The notes below the pieces were generated by a model. The model searched no databases, was not told where the DNA came from, and saw only the letters and a list, made by a program, of their open reading frames with translations. The position numbers were made by a program, and so were the translations under genes. From assembly GCA_947447815.1 (NCBI GenBank), contig CANFLJ010000087.1, positions 1-7,671 on the forward strand: DNA of 7,671 nucleotides, read 5' to 3'. Of the stretch, positions 1 through 5,756 are shown one piece after another. Source of the stretch: Chitinophagaceae bacterium. GTDB taxonomy: Bacteria; Bacteroidota; Bacteroidia; Chitinophagales; Chitinophagaceae. Positions within the stretch are counted from its first letter, which is position 1. Every line of letters starts with the position of its first letter.

Positions 1-11
1 AACTCCCCGTA

Positions 12-950
12 TTAAAAATGAAGCTTATCAAACAATAAAGCCATCAGAATAATAGGCAAATATATATAGCTGCTAAACATCACCCTGCGAGCTGCTTTTA
101 CATCCATAGATATATATAATCTTACCGATTGCATTACCATAAATAAGTTTCCTACCAGTATAATATACATACTCACCTGACCCGTAATATGATAATGAGA
201 TGGCAGAAATCCGATAGGAATCAGCAACACGCTGTACATAATAGTTTGAATAGCGGTGTATTTGGTAGGCCCCTTTTCGGAAGGCAAAAGTTTGAACCCA
301 ACTCTGGAATAATCGTTGTGTGCCACCCAGGCTATAGCCCAGAAATGCGGAAACTGCCATAGAAACTGCAACAGAAACAATGACCATCCCGAAAGATTGG
401 AGAAAGTATGCTCATGAACAGTAATAGTACCCCATGGATTAAAAACATTAGTAGCAGCTACCCACCCAATCAGGCAAGGGAGTGCGCCAGGAAATCCACC
501 AATAAATACGGCTATTGAGTTCTTTTTCTTTAGCGGTGTATAGATATACGCATAAAGGAATAAACTGAATAAGGAGATTAAAGCGGAGGTGAAATTAAAA
601 TAATACCACATCATAGCCGTACCCAGAAAGCCGATGATGGCAGCAAAACTAAGTGCATGTTGCGCTGTCATTCTACCAGCAGCTACGGGGCGATTGGCCG
701 TACGTTTCATTTGTACATCGGTGTCTTTTTCTACTGCCTGATTAATAGCATTGGCGCTACCAGTTACAAACATACCTGCAATAAAAAGGATAAACACATA
801 CTTAATAGAGGAACTATCCAATACAATATTGGGAGCTAATAAATAGCAGATAACACAGGAAAACACCACGGTAAAGCTGAGTGTAAACTTGATGAGAATG
901 AAATAATCTTTTATTTTATCCTTGATGCTGATAGATTGGTTTGCCGACAT
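12..950 (-). CDS. ctaB: Protoheme IX farnesyltransferase (heme O synthase)
   Basis: This integral membrane prenyltransferase of the UbiA superfamily transfers a farnesyl group from farnesyl diphosphate to the vinyl group of heme B. The product, heme O, is the precursor of heme A for heme-copper oxidases. The 312-residue length is normal for the family. About nine hydrophobic segments can be counted between residues 16 and 310. The diagnostic first Asp-rich loop is at residues 67-88 (N70, E74, D76, D78, then MKRT and NRP). E74 stands where E. coli CyoE has Asp; as I recall, Glu is common at this position in Bacteroidota. A second conserved loop, with the sequence DYSRVGFKLLP, follows the sixth segment. 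The ATG at 950 lies about 23 bases downstream of a good -7 element. The gene is read leftwards out of the window; in this phylum ctaB often precedes cytochrome oxidase subunit III genes, which cannot be seen here. Confidence 0.96.
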   Translation of the reverse strand: MSANQSISIKDKIKDYFILIKFTLSFTVVFSCVICYLLAPNIVLDSSSIKYVFILFIAGMFVTGSANAINQAVEKDTDVQMKRTANRPVAAGRMTAQHALSFAAIIGFLGTAMMWYYFNFTSALISLFSLFLYAYIYTPLKKKNSIAVFIGGFPGALPCLIGWVAATNVFNPWGTITVHEHTFSNLSGWSLFLLQFLWQFPHFWAIAWVAHNDYSRVGFKLLPSEKGPTKYTAIQTIMYSVLLIPIGFLPSHYHITGQVSMYIILVGNLFMVMQSVRLYISMDVKAARRVMFSSYIYLPIILMALLFDKLHF

Positions 951-972
951 TACGTATTTATAACAGTGGCGG

Positions 973-980
973 CAAAAGTA
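973..980 (-). promoter_or_regulatory. Probable -7 promoter element for ctaB
   Basis: Read on the minus strand, these bases are TACTTTTG, a full match to the Bacteroidota -7 consensus TAnnTTTG. The position predicts a leader of about 15 bases before the ctaB ATG. I see no convincing -33 element at the usual distance, so this is supported only by the -7 match and its location. Confidence 0.5.
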
Positions 981-1053
981 TGTTTAAAAAGCTATTGAAG
1001 TTTACGAGCACAGAAGAAATAAAAGCTTTATGCTTTCCGTATCTTTTTACATA

Positions 1054-1061
1054 TATCTTTG
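1054..1061 (+). promoter_or_regulatory. Probable -7 promoter element for the toxin-antitoxin pair
   Basis: TATCTTTG matches the Bacteroidota -7 consensus TAnnTTTG exactly and lies 37 bases before the antitoxin ATG at 1099. The -33 region (about 1028-1035) is weak. The promoter diverges from the ctaB promoter. Type II antitoxins commonly repress their own promoter, so an operator may overlap it, but I see no clear palindrome. Confidence 0.5.
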
Positions 1062-1098
1062 TTAGGTATTTGTTTTTATCAAATCATAATTAAGCAAA

Positions 1099-1314
1099 AT
1101 GGATATTAACCCCCAATTTACGTTTGACAATTCAGGAAACCCTATTGGTGTTTTTTTGCCTATTGAAGAGTGGAAACAAATTACCAGTAAATTAGAAATT
1201 GACATTCCTGACTGGCAAAAAGAAAAAGTATTACAGGAAAAACAAGAAACAGACAATGACCCTTCTTTATTAAAAGACTGGTATAGCTTAAAAAATGAAT
1301 TTACCAAACTATAG
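1099..1314 (+). CDS. Small antitoxin-like protein of a type II toxin-antitoxin module
   Basis: This 71-residue protein probably neutralises the RelE/ParE-like toxin encoded immediately downstream. The N-terminal half (residues 1-30) has the look of a Phd/RelB-type antitoxin: a short beta-hairpin-like stretch containing GNPIGVFLPIEEW, followed by a helix. The charged C-terminal half (about residues 33-71, with IPDWQKEKV) is likely the flexible toxin-binding tail. Similar short proteins are often annotated as addiction module components in Bacteroidota. The gene ends in two tandem TAG codons (1312-1317). The first overlaps the ATA that begins the best toxin reading frame, so a G at 1313 instead of A would add a Trp and end the protein at the second TAG. 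Assignment rests on size, motif and partner rather than a distinctive catalytic signature. Confidence 0.72.
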   Translation: MDINPQFTFDNSGNPIGVFLPIEEWKQITSKLEIDIPDWQKEKVLQEKQETDNDPSLLKDWYSLKNEFTKL

Positions 1315-1613
1315 TAGCTAACCCTTATGCTATTAAGCTTGCTCCTGGAGCTATAGAAGATATTAAAGAAGCAATTGTGTGGTATAAAAGCAGACTATCT
1401 TCTGGCTTGGTTGCACATTTTTTAAAACAATTAGATGAATCCCTTGTTCAGTTGGCTCATTTACCAGGAAAAGGCTCTATCAGATATTCCAACATTAGGT
1501 GCACATTAGTGAAAAAGTTTCCTTACATGATTCATTATGCAATTAATAAGAACTCGAAAGAAATTATTGTATATCGAATATTTTGCACTTTTAGAAAACC
1601 TCTATGGGTGTAA
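1311..1613 (+). CDS. RelE/ParE-family toxin without a canonical start codon (possibly inactivated)
   Basis: The frame encodes a typical RelE/ParE-superfamily toxin. The first strand has YAIKLAPGAIEDI, followed by a helix pair. The core segment IRYSNIRC spans about residues 57-64, KKFPYMIHY about 68-76, and the C-terminal strand ends in FRKPLW. Such toxins act as mRNA interferases or gyrase inhibitors; the sequence does not say which. Counted from the ATA at 1311 the product has 100 residues, the usual family length. No ATG or TTG lies in frame between the upstream stop (1296-1298) and the conserved region. The only standard candidate, GTG at 1377, would remove the first strand and much of the first helix. 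The ATA overlaps the antitoxin stop in the position a coupled ATG would occupy. Either translation starts at a rare codon or a point mutation has silenced the toxin. A one-base frameshift after the ATG at 1295 is a third reading. Confidence 0.7.
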   Translation: MVANPYAIKLAPGAIEDIKEAIVWYKSRLSSGLVAHFLKQLDESLVQLAHLPGKGSIRYSNIRCTLVKKFPYMIHYAINKNSKEIIVYRIFCTFRKPLWV

Positions 1614-1687
1614 ATTGCCAATATTTATACAAATCTCCTCTATCAAAATAAGTGCTTATATTAAGTAACAACTTCCCATAAATAACA

Positions 1688-1715
1688 TTGATATATTAAA
1701 ACAGAATAATATCAA
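1688..1715. promoter_or_regulatory. Inverted repeat upstream of the lutB promoter (candidate operator)
   Basis: TTGATAT (1688-1694) and its exact complement ATATCAA (1709-1715) are separated by 14 bases. This puts the half-site centres 21 bases apart, or two helical turns. The repeat lies just upstream of where the -33 element of the lutB promoter would be, a place that suits a dimeric activator or repressor. The region is very AT-rich, so chance is a serious alternative. Confidence 0.25.
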
Positions 1716-1744
1716 ACTATATATTTTTAACTGCCAAGCATCGT

Positions 1745-1752
1745 TATCTTCG
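1745..1752 (+). promoter_or_regulatory. Probable -7 promoter element of the lutB operon
   Basis: TATCTTCG matches the Bacteroidota -7 consensus TAnnTTTG with one change at the seventh base. It lies 26 bases before the lutB ATG, predicting a leader of roughly 20 bases. A T-rich stretch around 1722-1728 could stand in for the -33 element. No Shine-Dalgarno sequence precedes the ATG, as is usual in this phylum. The surrounding non-coding stretch (1614-1778) shows no ORF and no clear terminator for the toxin-antitoxin pair. Confidence 0.5.
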
Positions 1753-1778
1753 CGTATCAAAAAATAAACTGTTGTAGG

Positions 1779-3164
1779 ATGAGTGCAAAACTTTCTGCCT
1801 TCAATGCCAAAAGCAAAATTAAAGCCGCCGATTTAGACCATCGCCGGAAGATTAATTTCAATATTGGTAAATACAACGCTACAGTCCCCTTGGGCAAGCA
1901 ACAGTTTGTAGATATGAATCTATCCAGAGAAAAAGCCAAGAACATAAAATGGAAGGCCATAGAGCATCTGGATACCTATCTGGAAGAGTTTGAAAAGAAG
2001 ATTACCGAACGTGGTGCCAATGTAATGTGGGCCTCGGATGATAAAGAAGCCCTTCAGTTTATTACCGAAATATGCAAGGAAAAACACTGCAAAACTGTAG
2101 TAAAGAGCAAGAGTATGGTTACTGAGGAAATTCACCTGAACCATCATCTGGAAAGTATCGGAATAGAAAGTATAGAAACAGACCTTGGGGAATATATACA
2201 ACAGTTGGATGGTGAAGCTCCTTATCATATAGTAACGCCCGCCATGCACAAAAGCAAAGAAGATGTTGCAAACCTGTTTGCCCGCAAATTGGGGGTTCCT
2301 AAGGGATTAACACCAGAAGAAATTACCCAGATTACCCGCAAAGAACTTAGACAAAAATTTGCGGAGGCCGAAATTGGCATTACAGGAGGCAACTTTATTG
2401 TTGCCGATGTAGGAGGAATAGCCATTACAGAAAACGAAGGGAATGCAAGATTAAGCTGCTCCATGCCCAAAACGCATATTGTAATAGTAGGGATAGAAAA
2501 AGTAATTCCTTCTATTAAAGATCTGGCATTATTCTGGCCAATGCTCTCTACTTTTGGTACAGGACAAAAGATTACGGTGTATAATACCATTGTTTCCGGC
2601 CCTCGTCAGCAGAATGAAACCGATGGCCCTACCGATATGTACGTGATATTGCTGGATAATGGCCGTACCAATTTATTGCAGAATCCTAAAACCAGAGAAT
2701 CCCTTTATTGTATACGTTGTGGTGCTTGTCTGAATGCTTGCCCTGTATACAAAAACATAGGCGGCCATTCTTACGATACTACTTATAGTGGTCCTATAGG
2801 CAGCGTAATTACTCCACACCTAAAAGGAATCAATGAATATAATCACCTCAGCTTTGCTTCATCGCTATGTGGCGCTTGTACAGAAGCTTGTCCGGTGAAA
2901 ATTAATATTCATGAAATATTACTACACAACCGTAGAGAAGCTGTTATTAAAGGAAATAGTAAGCTAAGCGAAAGACTTGCATGGCAAATATGGAAACGCG
3001 CTTGCAATAGCAGGGGTATGTTTAATACGGGTTCTTATAAAACCAAGAACTTTGTAATTAATAAACTATTTAAAGGATGGACATACAATCGTGCCCCTTT
3101 GCAGTTTAGTCCAAAAACATTTAATCAACTGTGGAAGGAAAGAACCAATAAACCCGCAGAATGA
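1779..3164 (+). CDS. lutB: LutB/LldF-type iron-sulfur protein with LUD domain
   Basis: This 461-residue cytoplasmic protein belongs to the LutB/LldF family. In characterised species the LutABC complex oxidises L-lactate to pyruvate, and the B subunit carries iron-sulfur clusters for electron transfer. Residues about 70-305 form the LUD (formerly DUF162) domain, with the conserved ITGGNFIVADVGGIAITENEG stretch near 200-220. A ferredoxin-like module follows, with C311, C314, C317 and C321-P322, then C364, C367 and C371-P372. The last 70 residues, with RREAV and the Trp-rich WQIWKRAC region, fit the family C-terminal domain. The length is normal for the family. The gene opens a three-gene run; its TGA overlaps the next start as ATGA. 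Neither lutA nor lutC is adjacent, so lactate oxidation as the actual role here is inferred from the family alone. Confidence 0.9.
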   Translation: MSAKLSAFNAKSKIKAADLDHRRKINFNIGKYNATVPLGKQQFVDMNLSREKAKNIKWKAIEHLDTYLEEFEKKITERGANVMWASDDKEALQFITEICKEKHCKTVVKSKSMVTEEIHLNHHLESIGIESIETDLGEYIQQLDGEAPYHIVTPAMHKSKEDVANLFARKLGVPKGLTPEEITQITRKELRQKFAEAEIGITGGNFIVADVGGIAITENEGNARLSCSMPKTHIVIVGIEKVIPSIKDLALFWPMLSTFGTGQKITVYNTIVSGPRQQNETDGPTDMYVILLDNGRTNLLQNPKTRESLYCIRCGACLNACPVYKNIGGHSYDTTYSGPIGSVITPHLKGINEYNHLSFASSLCGACTEACPVKINIHEILLHNRREAVIKGNSKLSERLAWQIWKRACNSRGMFNTGSYKTKNFVINKLFKGWTYNRAPLQFSPKTFNQLWKERTNKPAE

Positions 3165-4462
3165 TTGTACTATTCACCAAAAATATCAGCGCTAGACTAG
3201 CATATATTGTACAAACAATATTAAATCCCGATATCACTATTACCAGCGATATTGATTTTTATAGGGCACAGGAAGCATTGAAAATCAACTACAGTGCCTC
3301 TCGTATATTACCAGAAGAATTACACATAAAACCATGCGGTCTGCTAGAAGAAACAGACATTCAGGTAAAGCATTGGGAATGTATCTCCTGGAATAACCTG
3401 ACTGCGTTTTGCATGGTAGAAAATGCAGATATTCCCTTCGATATTTTTGCTGCGTCCTTTTATCTGTTATCCAGATATGAAGAATATCTACCGCACGAGA
3501 AAGATGAATATGGTAGATATCATCACAAAAACAGCCTTGCTTTTAAACATCACTTTCTGGATAGCCCCATTATAAACCTTTGGTGGATAGAACTGGATAA
3601 AATCTGGAAAAAACGATTACAGACATCGGTATCATTATTAAAGTCTACAACCTTCAAATTCATTCCAACTTACGATATTGATGTTGTCTATCAATGTAAA
3701 GGGAAATCTTTGTCGTATAATCTGTTGAGCCTTGGTGCTTCTTTACTGAAGTTGAAAATAGAAGATGCAAAAAACAAGTTGCAATACTTAGTAAAAGGGA
3801 AGGACGCATTTGATACTTTTAGCTGGCTGGATAATGAACACAAACAACACCATCTGGAGCCGGTTTATTTTCTGCTGACCTTATTAGAAAAAGGGGTAAA
3901 CGATAAAAACCATTTTGCTTCCAATCCTGCTTTACAGGAATTGTACCAACAGCTGTCTACCCGGTATGCCACCGGCATACACCCATCATGGCAGAGTGGC
4001 GATACAGAATCTTTGATGGAAGAAGAAATTGATTGCTTACAGTCTATCATTAATAAGCCAATCAGTTTATCGCGCTTTCATTTTCTTCGATTTACTTTGC
4101 CCGACTACTATATTAAACTTATTAAGCTGGGTATTAAAGAGGATTTTTCGATGGCTTATGGTAGTAAGAATGGTTTTAGAGCATCTTATGCCAACCCATT
4201 TTACTGGTACGATTTACACAATGAAAACACAACGGATTTATTGATACATCCATTTTCTTTTATGGAAGCTACGGCTCATTTTTCGGAGCATAAAACGGCA
4301 GCACAAGCCCTTCAACAATTGAGTGAACAATATGATCTGGTAAAAAGTATTCATGGAGAATTTATTACTTTGTTTCACAATCACTTTTTAGTTGATAATG
4401 CAGAATTCAGACCATGGAGAAACATGTATCAAACTTTTTTAAATAACAAATATTCTTATTGA
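3161..4462 (+). CDS. Polysaccharide deacetylase-like protein (NodB-related, atypical)
   Basis: This 433-residue protein, without signal peptide or membrane segment, resembles a Bacteroidota family annotated as polysaccharide deacetylase family proteins with an extra N-terminal domain. Residues 1-160 form the N-terminal domain, with FDIFAASFYLLSRYEEYLP near 93-111. The NodB-like part begins at TYDID (170-174, with D172 and D174 as candidate catalytic base and metal ligand). It continues with GIHPSWQS (272-279, H274), SRFHFLR (304-310), FRA (339-341) and LLIHPFSFME (361-370, H363). The classic second motif H(S/T)xxH is absent: only H274 is visible, so the metal site may be altered or inactive. 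The start overlaps the lutB stop (ATGA), and the stop overlaps the kdsB start by one base, so translation of all three is probably coupled. The kdsB neighbour suggests an envelope-glycan role; the substrate is unknown. Confidence 0.75.
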   Translation: MIVLFTKNISARLAYIVQTILNPDITITSDIDFYRAQEALKINYSASRILPEELHIKPCGLLEETDIQVKHWECISWNNLTAFCMVENADIPFDIFAASFYLLSRYEEYLPHEKDEYGRYHHKNSLAFKHHFLDSPIINLWWIELDKIWKKRLQTSVSLLKSTTFKFIPTYDIDVVYQCKGKSLSYNLLSLGASLLKLKIEDAKNKLQYLVKGKDAFDTFSWLDNEHKQHHLEPVYFLLTLLEKGVNDKNHFASNPALQELYQQLSTRYATGIHPSWQSGDTESLMEEEIDCLQSIINKPISLSRFHFLRFTLPDYYIKLIKLGIKEDFSMAYGSKNGFRASYANPFYWYDLHNENTTDLLIHPFSFMEATAHFSEHKTAAQALQQLSEQYDLVKSIHGEFITLFHNHFLVDNAEFRPWRNMYQTFLNNKYSY

Positions 4463-5202
4463 TGATGCATAAGAAAGAAAAGATAATAGCGATGGTTCCG
4501 GCAAGATATGCCGCTACCCGATTTCCTGCTAAACTAATGCAGGTGTTGGGCAATAAAACAGTGATAAGACACACTTATGATAATACCCTTGCTACCGGTT
4601 TGTTTGATGATGTAGTGGTGGTAACGGATAGTGAAATTATTTATACCGAAATTACTACCCATGGAGGAAAAGCCATCATGAGTAAAAAGGAGCATGAAAG
4701 CGGAAGCGATCGTATAGCAGAAGCTGCAGAACAACTGGAGGTAGACATCATTGTAAACGTGCAGGGCGACGAACCTTTTGTAAAAAAAGAACCCCTCGAA
4801 AAACTGTTGGAAGTATTTGCAGAGGAGCAAGGAAAGTTGGTACAGGTTGCCTCTTTGATGCAAGTGTTGAAAGAAGAGAAATCCATACAAGACCCAAACT
4901 ACGTAAAGGTTGCAGTAGATAAAAACATGAACTCGCTGATGTTCTCCCGTAGTCCTATTCCTTATCACAGAGATAAAACGGTTAGTCCTGTTTATTACGA
5001 ACATATTGGGGTGTATGCTTTTAGAAAATCGGCATTAATACAATTCACCAACTGGCCAATGACGCCTTTGGAAGCAGCCGAGAAAATAGAATGTTTACGC
5101 TATCTGGAAAACGGCATTTTATTAAAGATGGTAGTTACCGATTATATGGGCGTAGAGATAGATACTCCGGAAGATTTAGTGAAAGCAGCAGGCTTATTGT
5201 AA
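4462..5202 (+). CDS. kdsB: 3-deoxy-manno-octulosonate cytidylyltransferase (CMP-KDO synthetase)
   Basis: KdsB activates KDO with CTP to give CMP-KDO, the donor used to attach KDO to lipid A, so the cell makes KDO-containing LPS. The motifs are textbook for this nucleotidyltransferase fold: VPARYAATRFPAKL at 12-25 for CTP binding, HESGSDRIAEA at 78-88, NVQGDEPF around 99-106 with the metal-binding D103, HIGVYAFRK in the middle, EKIECLRYLENG, and the closing GVEIDTPEDL at 230-239. At 246 residues it is a normal length. I chose the ATG at 4462 because it overlaps the upstream TGA as TGATG. The second ATG at 4465 is equally possible, and a TTG at 4459 is less likely. It is the last gene of the operon; no terminator with a plus-strand U-tract follows it. 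Confidence 0.95.
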   Translation: MMHKKEKIIAMVPARYAATRFPAKLMQVLGNKTVIRHTYDNTLATGLFDDVVVVTDSEIIYTEITTHGGKAIMSKKEHESGSDRIAEAAEQLEVDIIVNVQGDEPFVKKEPLEKLLEVFAEEQGKLVQVASLMQVLKEEKSIQDPNYVKVAVDKNMNSLMFSRSPIPYHRDKTVSPVYYEHIGVYAFRKSALIQFTNWPMTPLEAAEKIECLRYLENGILLKMVVTDYMGVEIDTPEDLVKAAGLL

Positions 5203-5243
5203 TCAACGTCTATTCTTATATTTCTTTGTACTATTAAGAGCAC

Positions 5244-5270
5244 AAAAAAGGCTGACCATAGTGGTCAGCC
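5244..5270 (-). terminator. Intrinsic terminator of the hibernation factor gene
   Basis: GGCTGACCA (5250-5258) and TGGTCAGCC (5262-5270) form a perfect 9-bp stem with a 3-base TAG loop. On the minus strand the hairpin is followed by six U residues (plus-strand A run 5244-5249), so it terminates transcription of the gene ending at 5299. On the plus strand the following bases are AGTAAAATAA with no U-tract. It should therefore be a poor terminator for the convergent kdsB operon, although the A-rich flank may help partially. Confidence 0.85.
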
Positions 5271-5298
5271 AGTAAAATAATATGCTCGTTTATGTAGA

Positions 5299-5598
5299 TT
5301 AAGCTACTTGCTTTTCTTTATGTTTTTTTATTTGATTTATAACTGCTTCTAAAGCATTATCGAATGATTCTTCAAATGATTTGCTGGAAGCTTTTACAAA
5401 GAAATCATGTTTAGGTACATGAACATTAATTTCTACAATCTTGTCTTTAATAGCGTGAACAATATTGTCCAGCTTAAGGTAAATGTCTACTTTGGTAATC
5501 TTGTCATGGAATGTGTTTAGTTTTTCTACTTTCTTGTTTACAAACTCTAATAATCTTGCATCGGCATCAAAATGAACTGTCTGAATGTTTACGTTCAT
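5299..5598 (-). CDS. hpf: Short ribosome hibernation-promoting factor (HPF/RaiA family)
   Basis: This 99-residue protein matches the HPF/YfiA (RaiA) ribosome-associated inhibitor family, which binds the 30S decoding region in stationary phase or stress and stabilises inactive ribosomes. The pattern is beta-alpha-beta-beta-beta-alpha. It starts with NVNIQTVHFDADARLLEFV and a helix to KLNTF (about residues 1-29), then KVDIYLKL, the strand KIVEINVHVP, FVKASSKSFEESFDNA, and a Lys-rich C-terminal helix with QIKKHKEK. The length is that of the short form, without the dimerisation tail of long HPF. It is a single-gene unit: terminators lie on both sides and its neighbours are a convergent kdsB and an upstream gene in the same direction that has its own terminator. 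The basic C-terminus fits rRNA binding. Confidence 0.92.
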   Translation of the reverse strand: MNVNIQTVHFDADARLLEFVNKKVEKLNTFHDKITKVDIYLKLDNIVHAIKDKIVEINVHVPKHDFFVKASSKSFEESFDNALEAVINQIKKHKEKQVA

Positions 5599-5651
5599 AT
5601 AGCATTATTTAAATGGTTAAAGAATAATAATTAACGCTTATAATTACCGTA

Positions 5652-5659
5652 CTAAGGTA
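5652..5659 (-). promoter_or_regulatory. Possible -7 element for the hibernation factor gene
   Basis: On the minus strand these bases read TACCTTAG, one change from TAnnTTTG, about 54 bases upstream of the ATG at 5598. The element sits inside an inverted repeat, GTACT (5649-5653) and AGTAC (5660-5664). The -33 region is poorly matched, so the call is tentative. Confidence 0.28.
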
Positions 5660-5706
5660 AGTACTTTATTATTACTAAAACTATTTATTTTTAAATTCTG
5701 AACAAT

Positions 5707-5739
5707 AAAAAAAGCCACATGAAATTCATGTGGCTTTTT
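5707..5739 (-). terminator. Intrinsic terminator downstream of the T9SS-exported protein gene
   Basis: GCCACATG (5714-5721) pairs with CATGTGGC (5727-5734) around a short loop, and the stem can extend by AA/TT. A run of seven A precedes it (5707-5713) and five T follow it (5735-5739). The hairpin is therefore flanked by a U-tract on both strands and could terminate in both directions. It lies 18 bases beyond the stop of the minus-strand gene at 5757 and would insulate the hibernation factor gene from it. Confidence 0.88.
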
Positions 5740-5756
5740 ATTAAAAATGTTGATAA

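Noticed and set aside
1062..1307. Minus-strand 81-codon open frame opposite the antitoxin
   Set aside because: It lies antisense to a better-supported gene, its composition looks like a shadow, and it has no recognisable domain.
1295..1321. ATG at 1295 overlapping the antitoxin end as the toxin start
   Set aside because: This frame encodes only eight residues before TAA at 1319-1321. It works only if a one-base frameshift is assumed.
1377..1613. Toxin beginning at GTG 1377 as the true gene
   Set aside because: The frame upstream from 1323 to 1376 reads as the conserved first strand and helix of RelE/ParE toxins, so this start would cut off part of the fold. The 78-residue version is kept only as a fallback.
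1614..1778. Possible small RNA or terminator between the toxin gene and lutB
   Set aside because: No stem with an adjacent U-tract and no small ORF is visible; only the inverted repeat and promoter element could be supported.
4459..4464. TTG at 4459 as the kdsB start
   Set aside because: An ATG follows immediately at 4462 and another at 4465; the TGATG overlap is the more usual coupled arrangement.
4534..5004. Minus-strand 156-codon open frame inside kdsB
   Set aside because: It is fully antisense to a gene with complete family motifs; the translation is rich in His, Phe and Cys with no domain pattern.
5221..5228. TTTCTTTG as a plus-strand promoter after kdsB
   Set aside because: The second base mismatches the TAnnTTTG consensus, and nothing on the plus strand downstream would be transcribed except the antisense of the hibernation factor gene.
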